Assembly: GCF_003003995.1 (NCBI RefSeq)
Contig: NZ_PVWF01000004.1
Location: 1 to 64,000 of the forward strand
DNA: 64,000 nt
Direction of reading: 5' to 3'
Source of the DNA: Pleurocapsa sp. CCALA 161
GTDB taxonomy: Bacteria; Cyanobacteriota; Cyanobacteriia; Cyanobacteriales; Xenococcaceae
The stretch's first letter is position 1. Every line of letters begins with the position of its first letter. The position numbers were made by a program, and so were the translations under genes. The notes under the pieces were generated by a model that was given only the letters and a program-made list of their open reading frames with translations, searched no databases and was not told where the DNA came from. Below are positions 28,473 to 37,772 of this stretch, one piece after another.

Positions 28473-28742
28473 TTACTGAGTATATCTAATCTGGCAAAAC
28501 TGGCAAAACTAGCGTAACTGTTGCAGTTTTTTGTTGGCAAAATTCATCATCTCAACGGCATTAGCATAGACAGGTAGTCCTAAAGAGGTAAGGATATAGA
28601 ATTTAAGAAATGTAGATTATGTGATCTCTATGCCAGCAGATTTACCACTTTGTCCCGAGGTATTGCTTTGAGTTTGATCCCCCAAATAGATTAAAGTTAA
28701 AAATCTAGGTTTTATTACCCACAAGAAATATAAGGCGATCGC

Positions 28743-30770
28743 ATGGCTGCTGTAACTACTGCCCCCAGAAATTTTAACTTTCCTCTCACTGCCGTTATTG
28801 GTCAAGAATCGATTAAGCTGGCTTTATTACTATCGGCAGTCGATCCAGAATTGGGAGGTGTCGCGATCGCTGGTCGTCGTGGAACGGCTAAATCGGTTAT
28901 GGCACGGGCGATCTATAATCTTTTGCCACCGATTGAAATTATTCAGGGTTCTCTCTACAATTGTGACCCTAATCAGCCTGGAAACTGGGATGATGATACC
29001 GCAGTTAAATACGGCAATACTGCTACAGAAGATATTCCTACACAAATTGTGTCTGCTCCTTTTGTGCAGATACCTTTAGGGGTAACAGAAGATCGGCTAT
29101 TGGGTTCGGTGGATGTGGAAGAATCGGTTAAACAAGGTGAGCCAATATTTCAGCCAGGATTACTAGCCCAGGCGCATCAAGGAGTTTTATATATCGATGA
29201 AATTAATCTCTTGGACGATCAAATTGCCAATCAGCTCTTAACGGTTTTAGCTGATGGACGCAATGTCATTGAACGAGAAGGCATTAGCTTCCAGCATCCT
29301 TGTAAACCAATTTTGATTGCTACCTATAATCCTGAAGAAGGGGGATTGCGGGAGCATTTACTAGATCGCATTGCGATCGCTCTTTCTGCCGATACTGTCT
29401 TATCCCTCGAACAGCGAGTTGAAGCGGTAAACCAAGTAATTGATTTTACTAATTCCCCTAAAGACTTTATCACAGCTTATGAAGGAGATATCGATAGTCT
29501 GAAGACCGATATTATTCTGGCGCGGGAATGGCTCAAGGAAGTCAAAATAAGCCACGATCAGATTATGTATTTGGTACAGGAAGCAGTCAGAGGAACAGTT
29601 GAAGGACATCGTGCCGAACTGTTTGCTGTCAGGGTAGCTAAAGCCTGTGCTGCTCTAGACGGACGAGATCACGTGACTGCGGATGATTTACGTAAAGCAG
29701 TAGAGCTAGTCATTATCCCCCGTGCCACCACTATTGAAGTTCCCCCAGAAGACGCGCCTCAACCACCACCACCGCCACCACAGCAGCAGCTAGAGGACGA
29801 ATCAAATCAAGATCAGGATGAAGACGAGACAGAAAACGAACAGGAAGAACAGGAGCAAGAACAAGAGCCACCAGCAATTCCCGATGAGTTTATCTTTGAT
29901 ATTGAAGGAGTTGTGTTAGATCCCGAAGTGTTAACCTTTGCTCAAACTATGCAGCGACAGGGGAAATCAGGGGCGCGAAATTTAATCTTTTCCGATGATC
30001 GCGGACGCTATATCAAACCAATGATTCCCAAAGGAAAGGTCAAACGGATTGCGATCGATGCTACTCTGCGTAATGCTGCCCCCTATCAAAAGGCACGACG
30101 GGAGCGTAACCCTGGCAGAAATGTAATTATTGAACAGAGCGATCTACGTTCCAAACGGATGGCGCGGAAAGCTGGGTCGTTAATTATATTTGTCGTGGAT
30201 GCTTCTGGTTCGATGGCTTTAAACAGAATGCAGTCAGCTAAAGGTGCAGTGATGCGCTTGTTAACCGAAGCCTACGAAAATCGCGATCAAATCTCTTTGA
30301 TTCCCTTCCGTGGGGAACGTGCCGAAGTATTGCTCCCACCTACCCGTTCGATTACGATGGCAAAAGGCAGATTAGAATCTTTGCCCTGTGGTGGCGGTTC
30401 GCCTTTATCCCATGGTTTAACCCAGGCGGTAAACGTGGGTATCAATGCCCAAATGTCGGGAGATATCGGACAGGTAGTAATCGTTGCTATTACCGATGGA
30501 CGAGGTAATATTCCTTTGTCCCGTTCGTTAGGAGAAGTCCCCGAAGAAGGAGCAGAAAAGCCCAACATCAAAGAAGAACTGCTAAATATTGCAGGCAAAG
30601 TGCGAGGGATGGGCATGAAATTACTCGTAATTGATACCGAAAGCCGTTTTGTGTCCACTGGTTTTGCCAAAGAACTAGCTAAACAAGCTGGTGGCACTTA
30701 TTATCATTTGCCCAAAGCTACAGATCGAGCGATCGCCGATATGGCAAGAGGCGCAATTGCTCAAATGTAA
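28743..30770 (+). CDS. chlD: Magnesium chelatase subunit D
   Basis: This 675-residue protein, with ChlI and ChlH, inserts Mg2+ into protoporphyrin IX, the first committed step to chlorophyll. The N-terminal AAA+ domain (residues 1-330) has the loop [14 protein letters not shown] and Walker [10 protein letters not shown] proline-rich and then acidic linker (about 335-385) leads to a C-terminal von Willebrand A domain with MIDAS motif [10 protein letters not shown]. The start ATG directly follows a HIP1 site. A second, near-identical copy of its last 47 bases lies beyond the hicAB genes downstream. Confidence 0.96.
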   Translation: MAAVTTAPRNFNFPLTAVIGQESIKLALLLSAVDPELGGVAIAGRRGTAKSVMARAIYNLLPPIEIIQGSLYNCDPNQPGNWDDDTAVKYGNTATEDIPTQIVSAPFVQIPLGVTEDRLLGSVDVEESVKQGEPIFQPGLLAQAHQGVLYIDEINLLDDQIANQLLTVLADGRNVIEREGISFQHPCKPILIATYNPEEGGLREHLLDRIAIALSADTVLSLEQRVEAVNQVIDFTNSPKDFITAYEGDIDSLKTDIILAREWLKEVKISHDQIMYLVQEAVRGTVEGHRAELFAVRVAKACAALDGRDHVTADDLRKAVELVIIPRATTIEVPPEDAPQPPPPPPQQQLEDESNQDQDEDETENEQEEQEQEQEPPAIPDEFIFDIEGVVLDPEVLTFAQTMQRQGKSGARNLIFSDDRGRYIKPMIPKGKVKRIAIDATLRNAAPYQKARRERNPGRNVIIEQSDLRSKRMARKAGSLIIFVVDASGSMALNRMQSAKGAVMRLLTEAYENRDQISLIPFRGERAEVLLPPTRSITMAKGRLESLPCGGGSPLSHGLTQAVNVGINAQMSGDIGQVVIVAITDGRGNIPLSRSLGEVPEEGAEKPNIKEELLNIAGKVRGMGMKLLVIDTESRFVSTGFAKELAKQAGGTYYHLPKATDRAIADMARGAIAQM

Positions 30771-30774
30771 TTAA
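30728..30774 (+). repeat. Direct repeat, left copy (chlD 3' end)
   Basis: These 47 bases cover the last chlD codons and the stop. They recur at 31192-31238 with one mismatch (CAAATG against CAGATG). The two copies flank hicA and hicB. Confidence 0.93.
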
Positions 30775-30784
30775 TGTGTAGTTA

Positions 30785-30973
30785 ATGAAAGTAAAAGAGA
30801 TAATTAAGCTAGTTGAACAAGATGGCTGGTATTTAGCTAGAACCAAAGGTAGTCATCGCCAATACAAACATCAAATTAAAATGGGTTTAGTGACAATTCC
30901 AGGTAAATTAAGTGATGAACTAGCTTCTGGAACGTTAAATAGTATTCTGAAGCAAGCAGGTTTAAAACAATGA
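30785..30973 (+). CDS. hicA: HicA-family mRNA interferase toxin
   Basis: This 62-residue protein has a double-stranded-RNA-binding-like fold. The catalytic His24 sits in TKGSHRQYKH, the family signature, and the C-terminus GTLNSILKQAGL is conserved. HicA cleaves mRNA without need of ribosomes and is neutralised by HicB. It starts only 14 bp after the chlD stop and overlaps hicB by 4 bases (ATGA). The close packing after chlD may place it under the chlD promoter. Confidence 0.9.
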   Translation: MKVKEIIKLVEQDGWYLARTKGSHRQYKHQIKMGLVTIPGKLSDELASGTLNSILKQAGLKQ

Positions 30974-31182
30974 AATATTTAACATTGATTGAAAAGACAG
31001 GTACTGGTTATTCTGCCTACTCTCCAGATCTAGCAGGATGTGTATCTACGGGATCAACAATTGAAGAAGTCACTGCCAATATGGAAGAAGCAATTCAGTT
31101 TCATCTTGAAGGCTTGAAACTAGAAGGCTATGAAATTCCCGAGCCAAAAACCACTTCTATATATATCGAAGCTTTAGTTTAG
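30970..31182 (+). CDS. hicB: HicB-family antitoxin
   Basis: This 70-residue protein has the partial RNase H-like HicB fold, recognised from TGYSAYSPDLAGCVSTGST and the following helix EEVTANMEEAIQFHLEGL. It lacks the C-terminal DNA-binding extension found in longer HicB proteins, so autoregulation would need another mechanism. It overlaps hicA by ATGA. The right copy of the chlD-end repeat begins 9 bases after its stop. Confidence 0.9.
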   Translation: MKYLTLIEKTGTGYSAYSPDLAGCVSTGSTIEEVTANMEEAIQFHLEGLKLEGYEIPEPKTTSIYIEALV

Positions 31183-31191
31183 ATCGATCAA

Positions 31192-31238
31192 AGCGATCGC
31201 CGATATGGCAAGAGGCGCAATTGCTCAGATGTAATTAA
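31192..31238 (+). repeat. Direct repeat, right copy (chlD 3' end)
   Basis: This copy matches 30728-30774 at 46 of 47 positions. It includes the sense codons and stop of chlD but is not attached to any reading frame here. The spacing between copies is 464 bp, exactly enclosing hicAB. Confidence 0.93.
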
Positions 31239-31355
31239 CTTTCATTAGCATAGTTTAGTTAAGCAAGGAAGCAGATTAATTTCTAAAACCCAGGTAGCTA
31301 ACCTTTTCCCTACACCCCTGCCCAAACTATTGTATATTTAATTACACTTACCTAC

Positions 31356-31568
31356 TTAAGTTGTATTTTTGTCGGTATGCCCAGGTAAAGTATTTCCAAA
31401 CCATACTTTAGCCAACAGGGCTTTATAGTGAGTCTCCTTGATCATCATCTGTCCATAAAGGTAAATCAGATATTCTAGGGCTTGTTCACGAGTCATGTTC
31501 TCAACACCGTCGGCAAAGGAACGGAGATGAAATTCTTGTTCCAAAGACAATTTGATTGGTTCGTTCAC
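31356..31568 (-). CDS. nblA: Phycobilisome degradation protein NblA
   Basis: This 70-residue NblA family protein is identified by LSLEQEFHLRSF, the family's signature helix, followed by MTREQALEYLIYLYGQMM. NblA dimers bind phycobiliprotein alpha subunits and recruit the Clp protease under nitrogen or sulfur starvation. The start is GTG at 31568, with AAGGA about 10 bases upstream. Upstream, TATAAT (about 31630) is a possible -10. I found no clear GTA-N8-TAC NtcA site. It lies 95 bp downstream of a CHAT protease-like gene on the same strand. Confidence 0.95.
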   Translation of the reverse strand: MNEPIKLSLEQEFHLRSFADGVENMTREQALEYLIYLYGQMMIKETHYKALLAKVWFGNTLPGHTDKNTT

Positions 31569-31663
31569 TTATTTATTGTCCTTACGTAGTTTTGCTAAAT
31601 CTATACGTATGACAGCAAAAAAATAAGCATTATATTATTGATTATCTATAGCTATTGAATTTG

Positions 31664-34270
31664 TTAAAGCCAATTGCCCAACAGCACATAAGGTGCCCAG
31701 TAAAACGGGTGTTTATACCAGCGACTGTGTAATAGCTTTAGCTGAGCTTGTCGTACTGCTTCAGCTTTAGGTACTTGAGCTAATAATTCCTGATAAAAAC
31801 TACTCATAAGTTTAGCAGTAGCTTGGTCATTAACTGACCAGAGAGTAGCCAAAGTGCTTTTTGCTCCTGCCCTAACTGCCATTCCCGCCATTCCTAGTGC
31901 TGCTCGATTATCCCCCGTTGCTGTTTCACAGGCGCTTAAGACTAGTAACTCGATCGCTTTGGTTAAATCGCCACTCCTAGCCTTGAGGATACTGTCTAAC
32001 TCGTTGATGTTAATCCGCTCATCCCAAGCCAGGAGAAAAGTATCTTCTAGGGAAGAACTAAACTGTCCGTGGGTAGCAATATGGATAAGAGGATAATCTG
32101 AGTATTGAATTTCTTGTTTGAGTGCTTCACTAGTGAAGTCTTGATTGACTAAAACTCGACTATCAATTCGCGATGCAATCTCCTTAAGCTCTGAGGTGAC
32201 ATATTCTAATCCCGCAAAATCATCAACTTTCTCGGTCAAACCCGCAATGAGAGTTTTGAGCTTTACTTGTGTTAAGGAACGAGGATTAAGTAACTGTAGT
32301 CCTGGAGTCAGGGCAATGCTATAGTCTTCAATCAGATAATGTTGACCGTCAAACAGGGCGCTAAAAGGAATGTTGGCGAATGCACCATCGGGAATAATGA
32401 CTAAAGTTTTGATCGAATTTTTGCTTAAACCATCAACAGCAGGACGAATCACTAAGTCGTATAGTTTTTGTGCTGAACGAGAAAAATTACGCCGACTACG
32501 AATGACTAGATGGTGACGAAACTGTTCAATAACTTGCTCAAGCTGTGCTTGCGAGATTTTCTGGCTGTAGTGTTGGAGGGGTTGATTTGGTAAACTGAGA
32601 ATAACTTCTAGGCGATCGCTTAAAATAATGGGATAAATTACTGCTGCGTGGGGATCTAAACGATCAATATCAATCTCTTGAGCGTCTAAACAGGCTTCGC
32701 GAAAAAAGTGATTCAGTTCCGCAAGCTGGAGAGATTCCATCACTTTTCGAGCTTTTTCTAGACTTGACTGAGCAATAGTTTCTCCTGCATCACTTTCTAG
32801 TAATAAGCTAACTAGCCCTCGATAAACAGGTTCGACACTATTGCGAAAAGAAGACTGTACATCAGGGTTGATCGCGACTAAATCGCGACTCAAAGACTTA
32901 AGTAATTCTACTGCCTGAGTATAATTAGCGATCGCCTGATCGGACTCGCCTAAAGCCTGATTAATTCTGCCTAGCTGCCATTGCCAAAGATAGCTTACTT
33001 CGGGCGCATTAATACCTTGAGCGAGAATTAGAGCTGCTTGAGTATACTGCTGGGCGTTTGACCAATCTGTTAATTTTTCTCTAATTTGTCCTCGCAATCC
33101 TAAACCATAAGACTGAGCCTGGGGATAGGAGATTGTCTTGGCTTGCTCGATTGTTGCTGCTAAAAATTGCTCAATGTCTGCTACCTGACTCTGCTTGAGC
33201 CCCCAGTTGTAAGTTAGTTGAACCAGTTCAAGCCAACTATGAGCAAAATTGAGGCGACGGTCAATATTAGTTCGATTAACTGTTAATCTAGCCAACTCTG
33301 CCTTAATTTGAGTAACTAAAGCCCAACTTTGCTGCCCAGGAAGACGGGGAACGCTTGACCTAGTATTTAATTGAGCAAGATAAATCTGAAGAGGTAAATC
33401 AGTCTGCCAGCAATTATCTTGCTGTTGACAAGTTGCTAATCCTTGCTGAAAAAGCTTTAAAGCTTTTTCAGGCTGATGAGTTTTGTAAGTATTGCCCAGT
33501 AATAGTAAAATTTTGCTCTGTTCGTCCGTAGAATCTAAACGAGTGGCAATAGTTAAGCTCGATCTTAAAACTTCTCGCGCTCCCTTGATTTCTCCTACTA
33601 GTCGCAGGATATCGCCATAGCTTCTTAGTCCTGCTACCTTAAGTTCGGAGTCAGACTGTTGTTCTAAAACGTTTGATACCTCGGTTAGACTGTTCAGGGC
33701 GCGTCGATATAATCCCAACTGTTTAAAAGCACTTGCCTGATTAATTGAAGTGCGAATTACACCTGATTCATCTCCAACCTGCTGATAATTTGTCTGAGCT
33801 TGTTGCCAAGTTGCGATCGCTTGTTCTGCTTCTCCCTGACTTAGCTGTAAAATCCCTTGATTGTTTAATACCTGTGCTATCGCCCGAACTTTTTTAGTTT
33901 CGCTTAAGTTAGGGTCATTATGCAGTAACTTTAAACTTGCGTTAATATTTGCAGTTGCCTGTGACCAATTATTCAACTGGCTTTGAGCTAGTGCTAAATG
34001 GCTCATAACCCTGGCACGACCTAAAGAATCTTGTGGGTCATATATTTCTATTGCCTGCTGCCACAAATCTGCTGCCTGTTTAAATTGAGAGATTGAATAA
34101 AAATATTTTCCCTGAGTTTCAAGTTGGGCAGCACTTTTAGTTGCTACTATCTGTTGCTCGGTGGGGACTGTCGCAAAAACCGCAACAAGCTTATTAGGCA
34201 AGAAACTCATCGACAACCCAACTATTGCTACAAACAGCAACAAGTAACTTCGACGAAGTTTAAAAGGCAT
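31664..34270 (-). CDS. Secreted or membrane-anchored TPR-CHAT caspase-like protein
   Basis: This 868-residue protein begins with a hydrophobic export segment (about residues 8-33). At least eight TPR-like helical pairs follow (about 40-500; for example QGEAEQAIATWQQAQTNYQQ). A C-terminal CHAT domain (about 570-868) has the caspase-type dyad His734 in HIATHGQFS and Cys781 in VLSACET, so it should be catalytically competent. Most cyanobacterial TPR-CHAT proteins are of unknown target; some relatives are activated proteases in defence or cell-death pathways. The next gene on the strand is nblA, and no RAMP or gasdermin-like partner is visible. Confidence 0.88.
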   Translation of the reverse strand: MPFKLRRSYLLLFVAIVGLSMSFLPNKLVAVFATVPTEQQIVATKSAAQLETQGKYFYSISQFKQAADLWQQAIEIYDPQDSLGRARVMSHLALAQSQLNNWSQATANINASLKLLHNDPNLSETKKVRAIAQVLNNQGILQLSQGEAEQAIATWQQAQTNYQQVGDESGVIRTSINQASAFKQLGLYRRALNSLTEVSNVLEQQSDSELKVAGLRSYGDILRLVGEIKGAREVLRSSLTIATRLDSTDEQSKILLLLGNTYKTHQPEKALKLFQQGLATCQQQDNCWQTDLPLQIYLAQLNTRSSVPRLPGQQSWALVTQIKAELARLTVNRTNIDRRLNFAHSWLELVQLTYNWGLKQSQVADIEQFLAATIEQAKTISYPQAQSYGLGLRGQIREKLTDWSNAQQYTQAALILAQGINAPEVSYLWQWQLGRINQALGESDQAIANYTQAVELLKSLSRDLVAINPDVQSSFRNSVEPVYRGLVSLLLESDAGETIAQSSLEKARKVMESLQLAELNHFFREACLDAQEIDIDRLDPHAAVIYPIILSDRLEVILSLPNQPLQHYSQKISQAQLEQVIEQFRHHLVIRSRRNFSRSAQKLYDLVIRPAVDGLSKNSIKTLVIIPDGAFANIPFSALFDGQHYLIEDYSIALTPGLQLLNPRSLTQVKLKTLIAGLTEKVDDFAGLEYVTSELKEIASRIDSRVLVNQDFTSEALKQEIQYSDYPLIHIATHGQFSSSLEDTFLLAWDERININELDSILKARSGDLTKAIELLVLSACETATGDNRAALGMAGMAVRAGAKSTLATLWSVNDQATAKLMSSFYQELLAQVPKAEAVRQAQLKLLHSRWYKHPFYWAPYVLLGNWL

Positions 34271-34381
34271 AGAAACACCAACTAAAGATTCATAATTACT
34301 GATAGAATGCCCATTTCCTAATTTGCAGTTAGCATTGATAACTATCCGCAGTCAACGGTTTGATTGAAAAAATAGATCATT

Positions 34382-35608
34382 TCAGTTGAAAACTGCTGTA
34401 ATTGCTGCTTCAAGAGCGATCGCAATATGTGTCCAGTGAGTTCCCCCCTGACAGAAGACAATATAGGGTTCTCGCAAAGGGCCATCGGCAGAGAATTCGG
34501 AGGTACTACCGTCAATAAATGTGCCTCCTGCCATCACTAATTGACTGGCATATCCAGGCATTTCTCCAGGAATGGGTTCAACATAGGAATCGACGGGAGA
34601 ATGTTGTTGAATCGCCCGACAAAAAGCAATCAGCTTCTCGGCTGATCCTAGCTGTACTGCCTGAATCAGATCGCGACGGGGTTCTAGCGGTAAAGGATTA
34701 ACCCGATAGCCTAGCTGTTCAAAAACATAGGCGATGAGATGACTTCCCTTAATAGCTTCTCCGACCATTTGGGGTGCGAGAAACAATCCCTGAAACAGCA
34801 GACGATTTTGGTCAAAAGTTGCGCCACCACTGCTGCCAATTCCAGGTGCGGTTAAGCGACAGGCTGCCATTTCAACTAATTCTTTTTTCCCCGCAATGTA
34901 TCCCCCTGCCGTCACAATTGTTCCCCCAGGATTCTTAATCAAAGAACCCGCCATTAAATCTACTCCAACTGCTGTTGGTTCAAGGTCAGAGACAAATTCG
35001 CCATAGCAGTTATCGACAAAACAAACCGTATTTGGATTTTGCTGTTTAACGGACTCAACAATTCTTTGGATCTCTGAAATTGATAAACTTTGTCGCCAGG
35101 AATAACCGCAAGATCTCTGGATTAACACTAGACGAGTCTTCTTGGTAACGGCGGTATTCAACCCCGACCAGTCAATTGTGCCTTGTTCGGTCAATTCAAG
35201 CTGACGATAATCAATTTGCCAGTCTTTTAAAGACCCCTGATGCTGACCTCGTAAGCCAATTACTTCCTCTAGAGTGTCGTAGGGTGCGCCAGCCACGGCT
35301 AACATCTCATCCCCTGGTCGCAATACGCCATATAAACCACAGGCGATCGCCTGAGTTCCTGAAACGAACTGTACCCGTACCGCAGCCGCTTCCGCCTCCA
35401 TGACTTGAGCAAAAACTCGATCTAAGGTTTCCCGTCCCAAATCGTTATGTCCATAGCCACTAACGCTAGCAAAATGCTGCACTCCCAAGCGATGATCGCG
35501 CAAAGCAATTAAAACTTTTTTGAGATTTTGCTTGACCTGAGCGTCAATTTTCGAAAAAATCGGTATTAGTGCTTTTTCTGCTTCTAACAGCAGGCGATCG
35601 CTTTTCAT
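34382..35608 (-). CDS. Methionine gamma-lyase-like PLP protein (aluminum-resistance family)
   Basis: This 408-residue fold-I PLP enzyme is annotated in the family as methionine gamma-lyase-like or aluminum resistance protein. The internal PLP lysine is in MAGSLIKNPGGTIVTAGG near residue 227. FVSGTQAIACGLYGVL and FVDNCYGEF are conserved cofactor-side segments, and GGTHWTHIAIALE is the conserved C-terminal segment. The substrate is not established. It is separate from CHAT by 111 bp on the same strand, and divergent from desC. Confidence 0.87.
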   Translation of the reverse strand: MKSDRLLLEAEKALIPIFSKIDAQVKQNLKKVLIALRDHRLGVQHFASVSGYGHNDLGRETLDRVFAQVMEAEAAAVRVQFVSGTQAIACGLYGVLRPGDEMLAVAGAPYDTLEEVIGLRGQHQGSLKDWQIDYRQLELTEQGTIDWSGLNTAVTKKTRLVLIQRSCGYSWRQSLSISEIQRIVESVKQQNPNTVCFVDNCYGEFVSDLEPTAVGVDLMAGSLIKNPGGTIVTAGGYIAGKKELVEMAACRLTAPGIGSSGGATFDQNRLLFQGLFLAPQMVGEAIKGSHLIAYVFEQLGYRVNPLPLEPRRDLIQAVQLGSAEKLIAFCRAIQQHSPVDSYVEPIPGEMPGYASQLVMAGGTFIDGSTSEFSADGPLREPYIVFCQGGTHWTHIAIALEAAITAVFN

Positions 35609-35842
35609 GATTTTTAATGGAGTGCTGAGATTAATCTTCCGTCATCTATTGAGTCATGCTTTTGCAGTTTATCTTGGTAGGGACACATTCTAATTATTAA
35701 TCTGAAACGAATTTCCTGACTGAGTATTTTGAGCATAAAAACCAACAGCATTTATTTCTGTTGTGTTGCAGGTGCTACTGGTTAGATGATGTATTAAATT
35801 ACACCATCAATAATTATATAGAGTTGAGATTTAGGTTTATAA

Positions 35843-36676
35843 ATGACAATTGTGACATCCAAAAATATTCCTCCTGCTTGGGGAACAATTATTTACCTGG
35901 CTATAATTCATTTTGTAGCTTTATTTGCGATATTGCCCAGCAATTTTAGCTGGGGTGCGTTGGGGGTAGCGTTTATCCTATACGTAATTACCGCAGGAGT
36001 GGGTATTACTCTGGGATTCCATCGTCTCGTCGCTCATCGTAGCTATCAAGTTCCTCAACTACTGGAGTATTGTTTGATTTTTTGTGGCACTTTAGCTGGT
36101 CAAGGAGGCCCTTTGGATTGGATTGGACTGCATCGGATTCATCATCAATATTCCGATTTAGAATCCGATCCCCATAATTCTTTGAAAGGCTTTTTTTGGA
36201 GTCATCTCGGCTGGATGCTTTGTCAAAACCCTGCTAACGAGAAAATTGCTCGTTATACCAAGGATATTTCAGGCGATCGCTTTTATCAATTTTGTCAGCA
36301 TGGTATGATTCCTATCCAGCTTGTTTTAGCGGGAAGTTTATATTATTTTGGCGGTCTACCCTGGGTAATTTGGGGCGTTTTTGTCAGGCTGGTAGTGGTG
36401 TTTCACTGTACTTGGTTTGTCAATAGCGCAACTCATAAATTTGGCTATAAAAGCTATGAATCTGACGACACATCCCTCAACTGTTGGTGGGTAGCACTGC
36501 TTACTTTTGGTGAAGGTTGGCATAATAATCATCATGCTTTTCAATATTCTGCTCGTCATGGTCTAGAGTGGTGGGAAATTGACCTAACTTGGATGATGAT
36601 TAAAACTTTATCTTTTTTAGGACTGGCGACTAACGTTAAGCTGCCACCAAACAAGGGTAAACGAGTGACTAGCTAA
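35843..36676 (+). CDS. desC: Acyl-lipid delta-9 fatty acid desaturase
   Basis: This 277-residue di-iron membrane enzyme introduces the first double bond into stearoyl groups on glycerolipids, using ferredoxin. The three histidine boxes are HRLVAH (60-65), HRIHH (97-101) and HNNHH (227-231), and hydrophobic pairs lie before boxes 1 and 3. EGWHNNHHAFQYSARHG matches cyanobacterial DesC closely. DesC expression is often constitutive compared with desA/desB. The gene ends inside one arm of a hairpin shared with the convergent STAS gene. Confidence 0.93.
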   Translation: MTIVTSKNIPPAWGTIIYLAIIHFVALFAILPSNFSWGALGVAFILYVITAGVGITLGFHRLVAHRSYQVPQLLEYCLIFCGTLAGQGGPLDWIGLHRIHHQYSDLESDPHNSLKGFFWSHLGWMLCQNPANEKIARYTKDISGDRFYQFCQHGMIPIQLVLAGSLYYFGGLPWVIWGVFVRLVVVFHCTWFVNSATHKFGYKSYESDDTSLNCWWVALLTFGEGWHNNHHAFQYSARHGLEWWEIDLTWMMIKTLSFLGLATNVKLPPNKGKRVTS

Positions 36677-36715
36677 TGCCTTTAGTGCAATTCTAATTGC
36701 AATGAAGGCATTAGC
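36672..36715. terminator. Bidirectional hairpin overlapping desC and STAS gene ends
   Basis: GCTAATGCCTT (36672-36682) and AAGGCATTAGC (36705-36715) form a perfect 11-bp stem. Inside it TGCAATT (36686-36692) pairs with AATTGCA (36695-36701). The left arm includes the desC stop, and the rest encodes the last residues of the STAS protein, so termination and coding overlap. Confidence 0.75.
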
Positions 36716-37026
36716 CGTTGTAAGTTCTTGAGTGACTTACTCTGCCAAGGATTTTTTTTAGCGCCAATGATCATCATTTGAATATTTTGGCGCTTGCGCA
36801 CATTAATTACGAATCTGGATAGAATGCTGATCCCCGAACTATTGAGAAAATTGAGTTGGGTTAGATCTAAAACGATTTGCTGAGGTTCTTGTTGAGCAAC
36901 TTTATTGAGTAGCTCAGAAATTAAAGCATATTCGCCACTACCGTTGAGTCTTAGAGAACCGTCAAAAGTAATTTGGTGGGATGTTTGATCGTAGATGACG
37001 CTGTAGTTTTTACTTCTTATCTCCAT
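36682..37026 (-). CDS. STAS-domain anti-sigma antagonist-like protein
   Basis: This 114-residue single STAS domain has the phosphorylatable serine in FLNSSGISILSRF near residue 63, the usual SpoIIAA position. Such proteins are phosphorylated by a cognate kinase and dephosphorylated by a PP2C phosphatase, and signal by switching partners. Both enzymes are encoded directly upstream on the same strand, which makes this the likely output of a complete module. The target (sigma factor or diguanylate cyclase) is not encoded beside it, except for the divergent GGDEF protein beyond the phosphatase. Confidence 0.85.
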   Translation of the reverse strand: MEIRSKNYSVIYDQTSHQITFDGSLRLNGSGEYALISELLNKVAQQEPQQIVLDLTQLNFLNSSGISILSRFVINVRKRQNIQMMIIGAKKNPWQSKSLKNLQRLMPSLQLELH

Positions 37027-37151
37027 AAATCGTCTCTAAAAAAGTTTTGGCCGTAGTGACTCAATCAGTGGTGTCTCAAAATTAGCTTTAGCTATAGTCA
37101 AAAAAAGCAATTTTTCAAGGTTCAGCTATCTTAACCTCGAAACCATCTAAA

Positions 37152-37754
37152 TCAAATTAATAGCTGTACCATAGTTGTCACGTTGATGGCATAAGAATGA
37201 TTGACTAATGGCTCAAAATGCCAGCCAATCCTAGCATCATAGTCGTGAAGCATAGTTAGCAAACCCAAGTTTGAGAATTTCTGGTTTTCTTCGAGGGCAT
37301 TGTGTTCTAATTGCGCCAGATACATTTCACTGGGATTGCCATCCAGCAGTTTGTTAATTTGTTGCTGAAAATGCTTGGTTTGCTTAATAGTAATGCTATT
37401 TTTCAGCTGTAAAATAATAATATTAGGAATTAGCTGAATTTGAATGCTGATGGGAAAAGAAGCTGCTTTAATACAGTACTTCATGCCGTTTTCTAACAAT
37501 TCATTGGCGATGTAGCTCACTGCACTTTTGACCTCGTCTTGCTTGGCAAGATCTGGCTGTTGATCGTTCTCACCCAAAAAAAAAGTACTGAGGTAATTGG
37601 CTAAAAAATCTGCTGACAGACAGTTATTGCGCCATCGCTGCTGTAGAGGAATCGAACCAGGAGAAAAGCTGAGAATCAAATATTCTGTACTAGGAGGCAA
37701 ATTTTGCCGAAAGTCCCCCATGATTTGCTCAAAAGCAAAGTTGCTGGTATTCAT
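37152..37754 (-). CDS. SiaB-like (DUF6272) STAS kinase
   Basis: This 200-residue protein resembles the SiaB family of GHKL-fold protein kinases that phosphorylate STAS proteins. The N box is visible as YIANELLENGMKYC near residue 90, and a later LGLLTMLHDYDA segment stands in for the G boxes. The sequence is otherwise diverged from RsbW. It sits between the receiver-PP2C phosphatase (18 bp) and the STAS gene (125 bp). Gene order is a large part of the evidence. Confidence 0.72.
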   Translation of the reverse strand: MNTSNFAFEQIMGDFRQNLPPSTEYLILSFSPGSIPLQQRWRNNCLSADFLANYLSTFFLGENDQQPDLAKQDEVKSAVSYIANELLENGMKYCIKAASFPISIQIQLIPNIIILQLKNSITIKQTKHFQQQINKLLDGNPSEMYLAQLEHNALEENQKFSNLGLLTMLHDYDARIGWHFEPLVNHSYAINVTTMVQLLI

Positions 37755-37772
37755 AGAAACTAGTTATTGATC

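Noticed and set aside
28617-28805. Minus-strand ORF upstream of chlD
   Set aside because: It overlaps the chlD start and shows no recognisable protein features.
31569-31663. NtcA box upstream of nblA
   Set aside because: No GTA-N8-TAC palindrome with a correctly spaced -10 was seen.
31664-34270. Type III-E CRISPR-linked TPR-CHAT (Craspase) component
   Set aside because: No gRAMP effector, crRNA array or partner genes are nearby, and this protein carries an export signal.
35761-35949. 62-codon ORF before desC
   Set aside because: It runs into desC in another frame and is rich in Cys and Asn. It is most likely a shadow of the leader.
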